This document shows positions 34,517 to 42,004 of a stretch of DNA of 64,000 bases, piece after piece (position 1 is the first letter of the stretch; the number at the start of each line of letters is the position of its first letter). The stretch comes from Hymenobacter sp. YC55 (GTDB lineage Bacteria > Bacteroidota > Bacteroidia > Cytophagales > Hymenobacteraceae). Under the pieces are notes generated by a model. That model was not told the origin of the DNA and ran no database searches. It saw nothing but the letters and a program-made list of their open reading frames with translations. The DNA lies in NCBI RefSeq assembly GCF_029433095.1, contig NZ_JARNTX010000001.1, forward strand, positions 3,100,001-3,164,000. The letters run 5' to 3'. A program made the translations under genes and the position numbers.

Positions 34517-36058
34517 TTACTTGCGCCCTTCCCAGGCGGCCAGCTCGGCGCGGTGCTCTCGGTAGGCTAAGTTTAGAATAGCAGAATCTGGGTCGGTGCC
34601 GAGGTGGATGGTCGTGCCTTTCTCGCGCGCATAGGGGTTGGTTATTTCACCCACCTTGCGAAATTCCCGAAAGTGAGGCACCAGCTTGGCGGGCTCTCCT
34701 TCGCCCACGAGCAGCATATAACGAAACGCTTGGGTTGGCCGAGGCGGAAACCAAAACAAATAACTACCATTGAAGCTGTTGGCCACGGGCAAGGCGCGGC
34801 CCCGATTGTAGTAGTTGATAGCGCCGGCCTGGCCGTAGTTGTCGCATTTGATGAGGGTGTTGGCGCGGGTGGCGGCCGGTAGCGCTTGGTAGGCCTGCCA
34901 AGTTTTGTCGGCTAGTTCCTGCCAGCCCACCATGTCGGCATAGTCTTGCGGTAAGGGATGGTTCTTGCCATCCTCCCAGCGCAAAAGTCCTAGGCTTGCG
35001 TAGCGCGGCCCGATACGCTGCATATGCGCTGGCGAGTACAGCGTGAAGACAAACGGCATAAACCAGATAAGGGGCACCACCGGCAAAACCAACAGCACCG
35101 GCCGCGCCACCACCCCAAACCGCACCGACGCCAGTTGCCGCTCCAGCCACACCGCCCCAAACGAAAGCAGCACCGGATAGTACCCGAGAGCGTAATAGCC
35201 TTTGCCGTGCATCACGGTTAGAATCAGCAGGCCTGCCACGTAAATGACCCCAATGGCGCGGTAGGGCCGGAACGGCCGATAAACCAACAGCGCCAGCAGC
35301 CCCGGCACCCAGACCCACACCACCGGAAAACACATCAGGAGTTGTTCTTTCCAAAAGTCGGCGGCAGACATGTTTACGAGCTGCGTATCGTGGAGCAGCT
35401 CCATGTGGTGAAGGAACGGGATACCGTGGGCAAGTTGCCAAATCAGGTTAGGCAGCCAAAGCAGTAGCCCCACGGCGGCTGCGCCCCACAAATGGCGGTT
35501 CCAAAGGAGTTGGCGCTGCGGCGTGAAAAGTAAGCCGGCCAGCAACGCACCCGTATAAAACAGGGTGGTGTACTTGTTGAGAAAACTGAGCCCGAGCATC
35601 GCGCCTAGCAGGTAGAGGTAGCGGGGGCGGCTGGTTTGCGCGTGGCGCACCAAGGCGTACGAAGCAGCCGTGAAAGCCAGTACCTCAAACGAGTTGGGCT
35701 GAAACAAAAAGTTGAGCCGCGCATAGGCCGCCACCATGTAGCCGATACCCGCCAGTAAAACCGCAAACCAGCCCCCACCCACGTGCTGCAACAGCCGCGC
35801 CACCAGATACACCGTGAGGCTGCCCCACAAAAAAGGCCAAAACTTCACCCAGCCCCAGCCACCACCTAGCGCCAAGGTCACCCAACTTTGCAGCGCCGTA
35901 AGCGGCGGCACTTCCAAATAGCCCCAGGCCAAATGCCTGCCGTAGTTGAGGTAAAGATATTCGTCGCGGTGCAGCTCGTAGGCACGGCTAGCCAGTAAGT
36001 AGCCCGACACAAATTTGAGTAGCGCGAGCAGCAGAGGCAGAAGGCGAGACGGTTTCAT
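34517..36058 (-). CDS. GT39-like (ArnT/PMT-type) membrane glycosyltransferase
   Basis: 513 aa with about ten membrane helices. The first periplasmic loop has the acidic motif YELHRDEYLYLNYGRHLAWGYLEVPPLTA (Asp-Glu), typical for the PMT/ArnT catalytic loop. Helices follow at FAVLLAGIGYMVAAYARL, LLGAMLGLSFLNKYTTLFYTGALLAG and others. The C-terminal soluble part (KTWQAYQALPAATRANTLIKCDNYGQAGAINYYNRGRALP) is the usual periplasmic domain of Bacteroidota members. The enzymes move a sugar from a polyprenyl phosphate to protein or lipid; donor and acceptor are unknown. No polysaccharide cluster surrounds it. Confidence 0.85.
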   Translation of the reverse strand: MKPSRLLPLLLALLKFVSGYLLASRAYELHRDEYLYLNYGRHLAWGYLEVPPLTALQSWVTLALGGGWGWVKFWPFLWGSLTVYLVARLLQHVGGGWFAVLLAGIGYMVAAYARLNFLFQPNSFEVLAFTAASYALVRHAQTSRPRYLYLLGAMLGLSFLNKYTTLFYTGALLAGLLFTPQRQLLWNRHLWGAAAVGLLLWLPNLIWQLAHGIPFLHHMELLHDTQLVNMSAADFWKEQLLMCFPVVWVWVPGLLALLVYRPFRPYRAIGVIYVAGLLILTVMHGKGYYALGYYPVLLSFGAVWLERQLASVRFGVVARPVLLVLPVVPLIWFMPFVFTLYSPAHMQRIGPRYASLGLLRWEDGKNHPLPQDYADMVGWQELADKTWQAYQALPAATRANTLIKCDNYGQAGAINYYNRGRALPVANSFNGSYLFWFPPRPTQAFRYMLLVGEGEPAKLVPHFREFRKVGEITNPYAREKGTTIHLGTDPDSAILNLAYREHRAELAAWEGRK

Positions 36059-36099
36059 GCCTTCAATATAGGTATTCGGAAATATGGCAGGTCCTGCTT

Positions 36100-36879
36100 T
36101 TACCTACACCGACGAAACGCGACGAATTGACGTTGTGCCATAAATTCATCTACCGTTGGCCACATTTCGGCTTCACGTCGCAGCAGGGTGACGGCCTCTG
36201 GCCAATGTTGATTATTCAGCAAGCACTCAACTATCAATTCTCCACTTGGTAGCCGAGATACATACATCTTCATCCAGCTGAGCAGTTGGTTCGGCAGCTT
36301 GTCGTGGAGCAGAGGCCGTAGCAAAGCAGTTAAGTATTCTTCTTTAATTTCTTCTATGTGGTTACGCCAGAATCCTTGCACCATCACAGGCCCAAATATT
36401 TGGTGCCATTGAATCTGCTGATCAGCTTCAACCGTGTAGAAGTCATACTCAGGTTGGCGCCGCCCTTCAAGAGCCTCAAGTATCGTGGTAAAGACTCCTG
36501 TTGTAAAGACTGAAGCTCCTTTATGAGCGGCATCCACACTGTTTTCACCAATACCAGCAAACACGTCTTCCACATAGCCTGGAATTAGTTGGTCTTGGTA
36601 TAACCGCACTACTTGGCACTCCACCACGGCATCGGCATGGACTGTACGGGTGGTTATTTGAGCTCTAACCTGTAGTTGAACAGGCAGAATATGCAGCACA
36701 TCTCCTTGTTCTTCTATATGGAGGTGCGGATGCTGTGCTTGAATCTCTGCTTTTATACACTCTAGAAACTTGGCCTGCTCAGCAGTTGTAACCTCGGAGT
36801 CTTGGGAGGAAACTACTGGGGAAGCAATTGGCTTTGCTGAACGTCGCAGGTTTGCAAACCAAGAGAGTATAGTTGTCAT
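36100..36879 (-). CDS. Cytoplasmic protein, possibly of the DUF6348 type
   Basis: 259 aa, no signal peptide (the N-terminus ILSWFANLRRSAKP is amphipathic). An N-terminal beta-rich part (DVLHILPVQLQVRAQITT, ADAVVECQVVRL) is followed by DVFAGIGENSVDAAHKGASVFTTGVFTTILEAL, a pattern I associate with the DUF6348 family but cannot confirm. The C-terminal helices include IEEIKEEYLTALLRPLLHDKLPNQLLSWMKMYVSRLP and end in HWPEAVTLLRREAEMWPTVDEF. The gene is AT-richer than its neighbours. Some relatives occur near polymorphic toxin genes, but none is seen here. Confidence 0.6.
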   Translation of the reverse strand: MTTILSWFANLRRSAKPIASPVVSSQDSEVTTAEQAKFLECIKAEIQAQHPHLHIEEQGDVLHILPVQLQVRAQITTRTVHADAVVECQVVRLYQDQLIPGYVEDVFAGIGENSVDAAHKGASVFTTGVFTTILEALEGRRQPEYDFYTVEADQQIQWHQIFGPVMVQGFWRNHIEEIKEEYLTALLRPLLHDKLPNQLLSWMKMYVSRLPSGELIVECLLNNQHWPEAVTLLRREAEMWPTVDEFMAQRQFVAFRRCR

Positions 36880-36942
36880 AGAAGAGCTAAGTAATAGTCA
36901 TTGCAAAGCACCAGCAACTTAGTCACTTCCAATTCATGCCGT

Positions 36943-37185
36943 TCACACTTCCGGCAGCCGGATTTTCGCTAAATACTCGTTCAGTCCGCCGGAATGCTGG
37001 AAAAGGTGGATGAAGAGAATATGGTCTTCATCGTGGACGCGCCATTCCTCGGCGTAAAAATCACCTAGCGCATACAGGCTCAATCGAAAGCTGTCTTCCC
37101 GCCGTTCGGCCAAAAAGTGGCCATGCCGACGCAAGAGGTCGGCCTGCTGACCCATCGGGAGCTTTTTGAAGACAAGCAGGTTCAT
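36943..37185 (-). CDS. Small conserved-looking protein (80 aa), function unknown
   Basis: 80 aa from the ATG at 37185; a longer frame to 37317 overlaps the start of the divergent YfcC gene and its upstream part looks non-coding. The sequence NLLVFKKLPMGQQADLLRRHGHFLAERREDSFRLSLYALGDFYAEEWRVHDEDHILFIHLFQ reads as a compact alpha/beta domain with a strand (FRLSLYALGDFYAEEW) that suits a small conserved domain of Bacteroidota. It is divergent from the YfcC gene. Confidence 0.6.
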   Translation of the reverse strand: MNLLVFKKLPMGQQADLLRRHGHFLAERREDSFRLSLYALGDFYAEEWRVHDEDHILFIHLFQHSGGLNEYLAKIRLPEV

Positions 37186-37262
37186 GAGAGGCGTAATGAA
37201 ACCCGAAGATACAAACCCAAAGGATTTGGCCGTGCTCGTGTGCCCCTCAAACTGGCACTTAA

Positions 37263-37289
37263 TTGTACATTCCTCAGCCACTACCTTCG
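37263..37289 (+). promoter_or_regulatory. Candidate promoter of the YfcC gene, close to the start codon
   Basis: TTG at 37263-37265, a 16-base spacer and TACCTTCG at 37282-37289, one base off the Bacteroidota TAnnTTTG -7 element. The ATG is only 4 bases further, so a transcript from here would be nearly leaderless. Confidence 0.45.
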
Positions 37290-37293
37290 TGGC

Positions 37294-38634
37294 ATGAAGA
37301 CGATTCGCTTTCCGCACCCGCTGGTTTTGTTGGTTGGGTTTATTCTGCTGGCTTGTTTGCTAAGTTATGTGCTACCAACCGGTGTGTTTGAGCGCCACCC
37401 CGACGCGGCCACGGGGCGCGACGTAGTAGTGGCGGGCTCCTACCACCGCGTAGCGGCCTCCCCCGTCAGTCCCCTGCAAGCCTTGGTTGATATTCCGAAG
37501 GGGTTGATTGATGCGGCTTCCGTTATTTTCCTAGTATTCTTGGCTGGCGGGGCTTTCACCGTTGTGGACCATACTGGCGCCTTGCGCCACGGCGTCGATT
37601 GGCTGCTGGCCCGGTTTCGGGGGCGCGAGGCCATTGTCATTCCTATTATTTCGGTGCTTTTTGCCACGATGGGCGCCCTGGAAAATATGCAGGAGGAAAT
37701 AATTCCGCTGATTCCGGTGCTGCTCGTGCTTATGCGCCGCATTGGCTATCCGGCCATTACGGCGGCCGCCGTTAGCTTGGGCTCGGCCGCCGTAGGCGCG
37801 GCCTTTAGTCCGCTCAACCCGTTTCAGGTGGGCGTGGCGCAGAAGCTGGCACAATTGCCGCTGCTTTCGGGAGGCGGCTTCCGACTGGCTTTTTTGCTGG
37901 TAGCCGTGGCTTTCTGGATTATTGGGACCGTGCGTTACGCCGTGCGCAATCGTGTAGCCCCCGAGGCGGAAGAAGATACAACCGCCGCCACCCGTGCTGG
38001 CAGCCACGGCCTCGTGCTGGCCTTACTGCTGGTCACGTTCACCATCTTCGCCTACGGAGTGCTGCAACTCGGCTGGGACTTCGAGCAAATGGCGGCCTTG
38101 TTTTTCGCGTTGGGCATAGCGGCCGGTTTGGTGGGCGGCTTAGGCTTCACCGGCACCGCCGAGAGCTTCATTACGGGCTGCCGCGACATGGCGTTTTCGG
38201 CCATCCTGATTGGTTTTGCCCGTGCGATTTTTGTGGTGCTGGAACAAGGTCAGATTGTTGATACCATCGTCAACGCCCTGTCGGCGCCGCTGGCGGGGCT
38301 GCCCGTTACGTTGTCGGCGCTAGGTATGGTGGGGCTGCACACGGCGCTGCACTTGCCGGTGCCATCGGTGAGCGGGCAGGCGGTGCTCACGATGCCGCTA
38401 TTGGTGCCCCTCTCCGACCTTATTGGACTTTCGCGCCAGGTTACGGTGCTGGCCTTTCAGTACGGCGCGGGCCTTTGCGAGCTAATTACGCCTACCAACG
38501 GCGCCCTCATGGCTATTGTGGCCGTGTGCGGCGTCCGCTTCGACGAATGGTTGAAGTTCGCGCTGCCGCTTTACCTAGGATTGTTGCTGCTAGCGGTAGT
38601 GGCTATTGTCACGGGTATCGTAATGGGGTTATAA
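37294..38634 (+). CDS. YfcC/DcuC-family carboxylate or amino acid transporter
   Basis: 446 aa from the ATG at 37294 (MKTIRFPHPLVLLVGFILLACLLSYVLP). About twelve membrane helices. YfcC-type landmarks: LSYVLPTGVFER in the first loop, ALVDIPKGLIDAASVIFLVFLAGGAFTVVDHTGAL, LFATMGALENMQEEIIPLIPVL, AVSLGSAAVGAAFSPLNPFQVGVAQ and HLPVPSVSGQAVLTMPLLVPLSD. The family imports dicarboxylates, arginine/ornithine or related compounds; the substrate cannot be told. It is followed by a bidirectional terminator before the convergent gene at 38704. Confidence 0.85.
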   Translation: MKTIRFPHPLVLLVGFILLACLLSYVLPTGVFERHPDAATGRDVVVAGSYHRVAASPVSPLQALVDIPKGLIDAASVIFLVFLAGGAFTVVDHTGALRHGVDWLLARFRGREAIVIPIISVLFATMGALENMQEEIIPLIPVLLVLMRRIGYPAITAAAVSLGSAAVGAAFSPLNPFQVGVAQKLAQLPLLSGGGFRLAFLLVAVAFWIIGTVRYAVRNRVAPEAEEDTTAATRAGSHGLVLALLLVTFTIFAYGVLQLGWDFEQMAALFFALGIAAGLVGGLGFTGTAESFITGCRDMAFSAILIGFARAIFVVLEQGQIVDTIVNALSAPLAGLPVTLSALGMVGLHTALHLPVPSVSGQAVLTMPLLVPLSDLIGLSRQVTVLAFQYGAGLCELITPTNGALMAIVAVCGVRFDEWLKFALPLYLGLLLLAVVAIVTGIVMGL

Positions 38635-38637
38635 AGT

Positions 38638-38696
38638 AAAGGAGTAGCGGAGTAAACTGTTCGGTGATACTACTCAGTTACTCCGCTGCTCCCTTA
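38638..38696. terminator. Bidirectional terminator between convergent genes
   Basis: Long inverted repeat: AAAGGAGTAGCGGAGTAAACTG (left) pairs with CAGTTACTCCGCTGCTCCCT (right) with one bulge and one G-T pair. It stands between the YfcC gene and the reverse gene at 38704, only 8 bases from the latter's stop. Confidence 0.8.
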
Positions 38697-38703
38697 CTCA
38701 CTC

Positions 38704-39105
38704 TTACTTAAGCCGCAGTTCGTCGGCTTCGAAGATGCGCTTCAGTTTGCGCTTGCGCTCTACTATTTGAAAGCGGGCGGTGTGCGTAGCATCGTCCCAA
38801 TATACATCCGATACCAGCCCTTCGTGGGCGGGCTGGCCGGGTTCGGGGCTAACTTCTTCCACCAAGTCGCCGAAGCTGAAGGGCGGTTTGCTGTACAGTT
38901 CCTTGAACAATTCACCGCTGACTTTGAATTGCTGCTCGTCGTAGCGCAGCAGTATCCAGTCTTCGGTTTCATCGATTTTCTCGAAAAGTTTGCCTACCGG
39001 TTCCAGCCACTCAAAAGTGCGGCGGTTGGCAGGATGAATGTAACGGAGGCCATACTCAGGCGTCCAGGAATACAAGCCGTAGATGACAGGTTTGGGGCGG
39101 GGCAC
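38704..39105 (-). CDS. Cytoplasmic protein of unknown function (133 aa)
   Basis: 133 aa, no signal peptide. It begins MPRPKPVIYGLYSWTPEYGLRYIHPANRRTFEWLEPVGKLFEKI and then has short strands (WILLRYDEQQFKV, GLVSDVYWDDATHTARFQIVERKRKLKRIFEADELRL). The mix suggests a small beta-barrel fold resembling a DUF with a conserved WILLRY strand, but no family is recognised with confidence. It is convergent with the YfcC gene across a shared terminator. Confidence 0.65.
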   Translation of the reverse strand: MPRPKPVIYGLYSWTPEYGLRYIHPANRRTFEWLEPVGKLFEKIDETEDWILLRYDEQQFKVSGELFKELYSKPPFSFGDLVEEVSPEPGQPAHEGLVSDVYWDDATHTARFQIVERKRKLKRIFEADELRLK

Positions 39106-39326
39106 GGATAAAAACTGCTAGTTGGGATACAAGAACCGCTGGCGGCGGCTGCAAGTTGCGAAACCGGCTAAAAACTCGTGCGGCAGGTTGCCAGTGGAGC
39201 AAGGCCAGCCGGAAGCTTGAAATGAAATCAGGGTTTATACGGACGTTTTTCGGTTGTTTACGCTGTAACGCCTGTTCCACAGGCCTCGTTTAGCCTTATA
39301 GATTCCAATGTGCTACAACGAGTTAT

Positions 39327-40016
39327 ATGAAAAAGGAAGATATCCATCTGGGCGACTGGCACCGGATTTTGTTTGGTGACACGCCCGGCGTTTTCTCGTG
39401 GGAAGTAGTTGTGCGCACCATTATTATTTACCTCTTCTTTCTGGTGGTGATGCGCTTACTCAGCAAGCGCATGAGTGCGCAGCTGACCATCACCGAATTG
39501 GCCGTGATGATTATGCTCGGGGGTATCGTGTCGGTGCCCATGCAAATACCTAACCGGGGCTTGCTGCCCGCAATAGTTGTGCTGCTGTGCGTGCTGTTTT
39601 ATCAGCGGGGCCTGAGTTGGTTGTCGCTCAAAAAGCGCAAGATAGAACTGGCTGTGCAAGGCGACGTAACCATCTTGGTTAAGGATGGTGTGCTGCAAAT
39701 CAACCACATGCGCAACGACTCCATTTCCAACAACGAGGTATTTGCGCAGCTACGCGACCGGAAAATCAAGCAGCTTGGCGAGGTAAAACGGTTGTACTTC
39801 GAAGGCAACGGGACCTTCAGTGTGTTCAAAGCAGATTCGCCAAGAGCTGGTTTGAGCGTGCTACCCGTCAAAGACAAGACCTTGAACCAGACGCTCAAGC
39901 CCGTCGACAACCAGAAAGTGTGTCTCAATTGCGGCCAGCCTGCCAATGAGCATGTTCACTCGGGCAACCAGTGCCCTAACTGCGGCAAAGAGCAGTGGAC
40001 TACCGCCGTTCAGTAA
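39327..40016 (+). CDS. DUF421 (YetF/YcaP-like) membrane protein with zinc ribbon
   Basis: 229 aa. Three N-terminal membrane helices (about 25-45, 55-75, 80-95) and a cytoplasmic beta-domain (VQGDVTILVKDGVLQINHMRNDSISNNEVFAQLRDRKIKQLGEVKRLYFEGNGTFSVFK), as in DUF421/YetF. The last 35 residues add a Cys-rich zinc ribbon, VCLNCGQPANEHVHSGNQCPNCGKEQW, not part of the standard family. It is followed 169 bp later by a paralogue with the same organisation. The function of DUF421 is not established; YetF relatives are linked to membrane stress and spore-lysis channels. Confidence 0.85.
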   Translation: MKKEDIHLGDWHRILFGDTPGVFSWEVVVRTIIIYLFFLVVMRLLSKRMSAQLTITELAVMIMLGGIVSVPMQIPNRGLLPAIVVLLCVLFYQRGLSWLSLKKRKIELAVQGDVTILVKDGVLQINHMRNDSISNNEVFAQLRDRKIKQLGEVKRLYFEGNGTFSVFKADSPRAGLSVLPVKDKTLNQTLKPVDNQKVCLNCGQPANEHVHSGNQCPNCGKEQWTTAVQ

Positions 40017-40185
40017 CCAAAGCAGATAGCAACGCTCGGGCTTCCCACTAGCTCTTCTGCTTGCTTTACCCTTTGCTTTTTCAGGCCTCACCCCTATTCG
40101 ATAACCGCTTGCGCTGCGCAAACCCCGCGGTACGGCAGCGTTGCGCGCCACCTGTTCACAATCCTTCTTTTCAACACACCATTTT

Positions 40186-40950
40186 ATGCCGGATTTCAAG
40201 CCTTTCGATTTACTACGAATGACTCTGGGCGATGTGCCTTGGAGCTTTATGCTGGAGGCCGTTATTCGGGTTTCGGCTATCTATGCCATTTTGCTGCTTT
40301 CGATGCGCCTAATGGGCAAGCGGATGGGCAGCCAACTCAACCGCACCGAAATGGCCGCCATGGTGTCGTTGGCAGCAGCAGGCGGCGTCCCGTTGCTAGC
40401 CCCCGACCGGGGCATACTAGCGCCCCTGATTGCGGCCATTATCATCGTGGCCGGCCAGCATTTGTTGGCGCGCGCCACATTTCGTAGCAGCTACTTCGAG
40501 AAAATTGTGCAGGCTGATGTAAGCATTCTGGTGGAGGACGGCCGGTTGCAATACGATGCCATGAAAGAGTGTCTGCTTTCTCAGGAGCGCATCTTCGCCA
40601 AGCTACGCGGCCAAGGCCTCGATAACCTAGGCCAAGTACAGCGCCTCTACATGGAAGCCAATGGTTCGTTCACGGTTATCGAGCAAGACGAACCCCAACC
40701 CGGCCTGTCTTTGGCCCCTGATTGGGACCAAGACTACATTCAGCAGCAACAGCGCGTACCCGACCAGTTTGCTTGCACCTTGTGTGGCAACGTAGTTCAT
40801 TCCTCCCACATGCCAACCAAGCATTGCCCTCGTTGCGACAACTCGAAATGGAGCCCGGCCGTCACGAAAACGTCGGCCAAGCAACAAGCCTCGCAGGCGC
40901 CACCACCCCAACCCGTGGCTCCTGAACCCGCACCAGTTATGTGGCAGTAA
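40186..40950 (+). CDS. DUF421 (YetF/YcaP-like) membrane protein with zinc ribbon, paralogue
   Basis: 254 aa from the ATG at 40186 (MPDFKPFDLLRM). Same architecture as its neighbour: helices at about 20-40, 55-70, 75-95, cytoplasmic domain VQADVSILVEDGRLQYDAMKECLLSQERIFAKLRGQGLDNLGQVQRLYMEANGSFTVIE, then the zinc ribbon FACTLCGNVVHSSHMPTKHCPRCDNSKW. It has a further low-complexity tail rich in Pro, Ala and Gln. The two genes are a tandem duplication that has diverged. A terminator follows at 40960. Confidence 0.85.
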   Translation: MPDFKPFDLLRMTLGDVPWSFMLEAVIRVSAIYAILLLSMRLMGKRMGSQLNRTEMAAMVSLAAAGGVPLLAPDRGILAPLIAAIIIVAGQHLLARATFRSSYFEKIVQADVSILVEDGRLQYDAMKECLLSQERIFAKLRGQGLDNLGQVQRLYMEANGSFTVIEQDEPQPGLSLAPDWDQDYIQQQQRVPDQFACTLCGNVVHSSHMPTKHCPRCDNSKWSPAVTKTSAKQQASQAPPPQPVAPEPAPVMWQ

Positions 40951-40959
40951 GTGCCCATG

Positions 40960-40995
40960 AAAAGAGCCGCTAGCAGTGTTGCTAGCGGCTCTTTT
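40960..40995. terminator. Rho-independent terminator after the DUF421 pair
   Basis: AAAAGAGCCGCTAGC (40960-40974) pairs perfectly with GCTAGCGGCTCTTTT (40981-40995) with a six-base loop and a T-run. It also serves the convergent gene at 41041. Confidence 0.9.
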
Positions 40996-41040
40996 TATTG
41001 TAGCACGCTGTAAGAAGTAACAGTACAAACAATGAATAAC

Positions 41041-41712
41041 TCAGGTTGCATCTGCTGTTTTGGCTTGTCGGTGCGCGAGTAGTTGGTCACGCAAGGCTGA
41101 CCCATTGTACACGTTTGCAAAAGATATTTTCTGCTGCTGGCCGTTGCTACGATGCACCAGCACGTCGGTCGGCCCGCTTGGTTCTAGGTGGTCCACCTCT
41201 GCCCACGTGTAAGAAAATCCGCGCCGGAATGGATGCATCCGACCACTAAACCCGTTGGCGTGTAGGTGTAGGTGGCGCCGCTCATAAATCCGGGCAATAC
41301 CGAAAGCCATACCCACATACCAGACGGCCAACGCTGCATACAGCCACGGCAAAACATGAAATTTGTGCTCTCCGGTACGCAAAGCCGCTTCGTGGTGGCG
41401 GTGCCAGATGTGGTAGCCTTCAATGGCGAAAATACCGGCTGCTGCTAGTTCCAACCAAGCAACCCGTTCATGGTGGTTCGGGTGTCGGCGCAAATGCTGA
41501 ATTTCTCGCAGGAGCAATAGTACGTAAGCCGCGCCCACGAGTACTTCCAACCCAAGCAGCAGCGTGAACGGCTCTTGGCCGGTTATCACTCCGAACACAC
41601 CACTTAGCAACACCAGCGCCGGCACTACGTGGCTTAGTCCTTTGGCGCGCTCTATACGGGCGCGGCGCTTATGGTAGAGAGTAATAGGGCCAGTAGCAGA
41701 CGGATTGTTCAT
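41041..41712 (-). CDS. His-rich membrane protein with C-terminal cytosolic domain
   Basis: 223 aa. Four membrane helices: about 27-43, 50-67, 85-102 and 122-140. His residues cluster in the loops and at the membrane edge (REIQHLRRHPNHHERVAW, YHIWHRHHEAALRTGEHKFH, ERRHLHLHANG). The last 75 residues form a soluble beta-rich domain (RMHPFRRGFSYTWAEVDHLEPSGPTDVLVHRSNGQQQKISF) that resembles bacterial PH-like domains found in small membrane proteins. No family is recognised with confidence. Confidence 0.6.
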   Translation of the reverse strand: MNNPSATGPITLYHKRRARIERAKGLSHVVPALVLLSGVFGVITGQEPFTLLLGLEVLVGAAYVLLLLREIQHLRRHPNHHERVAWLELAAAGIFAIEGYHIWHRHHEAALRTGEHKFHVLPWLYAALAVWYVGMAFGIARIYERRHLHLHANGFSGRMHPFRRGFSYTWAEVDHLEPSGPTDVLVHRSNGQQQKISFANVYNGSALRDQLLAHRQAKTADAT

Positions 41713-41955
41713 ATGGAAAACACAGCATATTTTCTTGCTTCTGCAATTCTATTTTCCCGCCTGTAAACCGCCCGAGTACTGCCTTTCCTAACTCGCAGCT
41801 TTCTGAACTTACCTCAGTAAATGTCGCTGGATCTACTGTTCCGTTTGCTGCCAGCTGAATGTTCAACTGGCATCTGCAGCAGCTCAACAACCAGCTGTAT
41901 ATAGTCCAGTACCAACAGATTATAATGCCAAACCCAACAAAAAGCCAACCTTAAC

Positions 41956-42001
41956 AGTAGAAGACTCAACCATCGACCTTTAAGGTTGATTTTCTTCTAC
42001 T
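41956..42001 (+). promoter_or_regulatory. Hairpin directly before the GH13 gene
   Basis: AGTAGAAGA (41956-41964) pairs with TCTTCTACT (41993-42001), and inside it TCAACC (41966-41971) pairs with GGTTGA (41984-41989). The outer arm ends 3 bases before the ATG at 42005, so the hairpin would cover the ribosome landing region of the mRNA. It may regulate translation, or be a transcription terminator placed close to the gene. Confidence 0.5.
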
Positions 42002-42004
42002 CCA

